From the NCBI RefSeq assembly GCF_034479375.1, contig NZ_CP140155.1:868001-932000 (forward strand): a stretch of DNA of 64,000 bases, written 5' to 3'. The position numbers were made by a program, and so were the translations under genes. Each line of letters begins with the position of its first letter. Position 1 is the stretch's first letter. Positions 63,811 to 64,000 of the stretch are shown piece by piece. The notes beneath the pieces are model-generated. The model was not told the DNA's origin, made no database searches, and saw only the letters and a program-made list of their open reading frames with translations. This DNA comes from Rhodopseudomonas palustris. Lineage in GTDB: Bacteria > Pseudomonadota > Alphaproteobacteria > Rhizobiales > Xanthobacteraceae.

Positions 63811-64000
63811 ATGTGGGATATTCTGCGCCGCGCCCCGCCGGAGCCCAATGCCGCGCCGGACTGGCGGGCTACCGCGTCCGGCATCGACTTGCGCTGGCTG
63901 GCGATCGCCGCCCTCGCGGTGCCGCTGCTGCTGGCGGCCGGCGTGTATTGGCTGCATCGGCTGCCGCCCGGTCCCAACCTGCGCGCCGATGACAATCTGA
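63811..64000 (+). CDS. Membrane-anchored protein, N-terminal part (runs off the window)
   Basis: 63 residues are visible. About 30 cytoplasmic residues (MWDILRRAPPEPNAAPDW) lead to one membrane segment (WLAIAALAVPLLLAAGVYWL) and the start of a periplasmic part (RLPPGPNLRADDNL). This is the topology of a TonB-like energy transducer N-terminus, and the preceding STN-TonB gene, 22 bases upstream, fits; too little is present for a firm call. Confidence 0.5.
   Translation, partial: MWDILRRAPPEPNAAPDWRATASGIDLRWLAIAALAVPLLLAAGVYWLHRLPPGPNLRADDNL

Noticed and set aside
1..64000. tRNA genes, rRNA genes and CRISPR arrays
   Set aside because: No T-arm plus cloverleaf pattern, rRNA-like stretch or regularly spaced repeats were found by eye.

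Overview
The window is high-GC alphaproteobacterial chromosome, most likely Rhodopseudomonas palustris or a close relative in the Bradyrhizobium family. The reasons are an aerobic-type cobalamin operon that uses a CobZ-like protein pair instead of CobG, a clade I nos cluster, a branched-chain-type ABC transporter, a general-stress (EcfG) promoter motif and family-typical palindromic repeats. No rRNA, tRNA, CRISPR array, prophage or transposase was recognised.

Layout. 1-540: 3' end of guaA. 0.7-3.1 kb: an SDR oxidoreductase and a zinc alcohol dehydrogenase. 3.1-14.9 kb: cobalamin ring synthesis. On the minus strand cobH-I-J-L-E-M-B-A are translationally coupled. cobK is inverted and overlaps both neighbours. 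A B12 riboswitch and an FNR-type box lie upstream, followed by a CobN N-terminal fragment. A flavoprotein/Fe-S pair resembling the two halves of CobZ and a divergent cobF complete the block. 15.3-20.3 kb: flavodoxin with its DUF2023 partner, a flavin monooxygenase, a short pyruvate kinase and an ArsC-like protein. 20.5-23.9 kb: an ABC importer of the LivGFHM type without a binding protein. 24-29.2 kb: a DUF4407 membrane protein, a PhoU-like/Pit phosphate pair and an SMR exporter. 29.4-31 kb: prfC. 31-32.5 kb: repeats and a HigBA-like toxin-antitoxin pair. 33-40.1 kb: an LTXXQ protein, a SLAM-like outer-membrane protein, a FecR/TbpB-barrel protein and a CHASE2 cyclase. 40.2-45.8 kb: a more AT-rich islet with UbiA/DPPR-synthase-like, GtrA, DprE1-like, DprE2-like and GT-C-like genes. 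45.8-48.8 kb: a sensor kinase, a haem-binding DUF3365 protein and a Crp/Fnr regulator. 49.2-62.1 kb: a TonB receptor, an EF-hand protein, nosRZDFYLX and a ferritin-like protein. 62.1-64 kb: decayed coding sequence, an STN-TonB protein and a truncated membrane gene.

How the genes work together. The cob genes convert precorrin-2 to cobyrinate a,c-diamide. They appear to be controlled by B12 through the riboswitch and possibly by oxygen through the FNR-type box. The nos genes encode N2O respiration: NosZ is the reductase, NosDFY and NosL supply copper, NosR supplies electrons and NosX flavinylates NosR. The adjacent TonB receptor may bring in copper, and the Crp/Fnr protein may regulate the cluster.

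The two least ordinary systems are a putative type XI (Slam) secretion pair whose substrate joins a FecR domain to a TbpB-like barrel, beside a CHASE2 cyclase, and a compact pathway resembling mycobacterial decaprenyl-phospho-arabinose synthesis, which would imply D-arabinose in a surface glycan. Most start codons were re-chosen from protein family starts and ribosome binding sites. Functional statements are inference from sequence unless stated otherwise.
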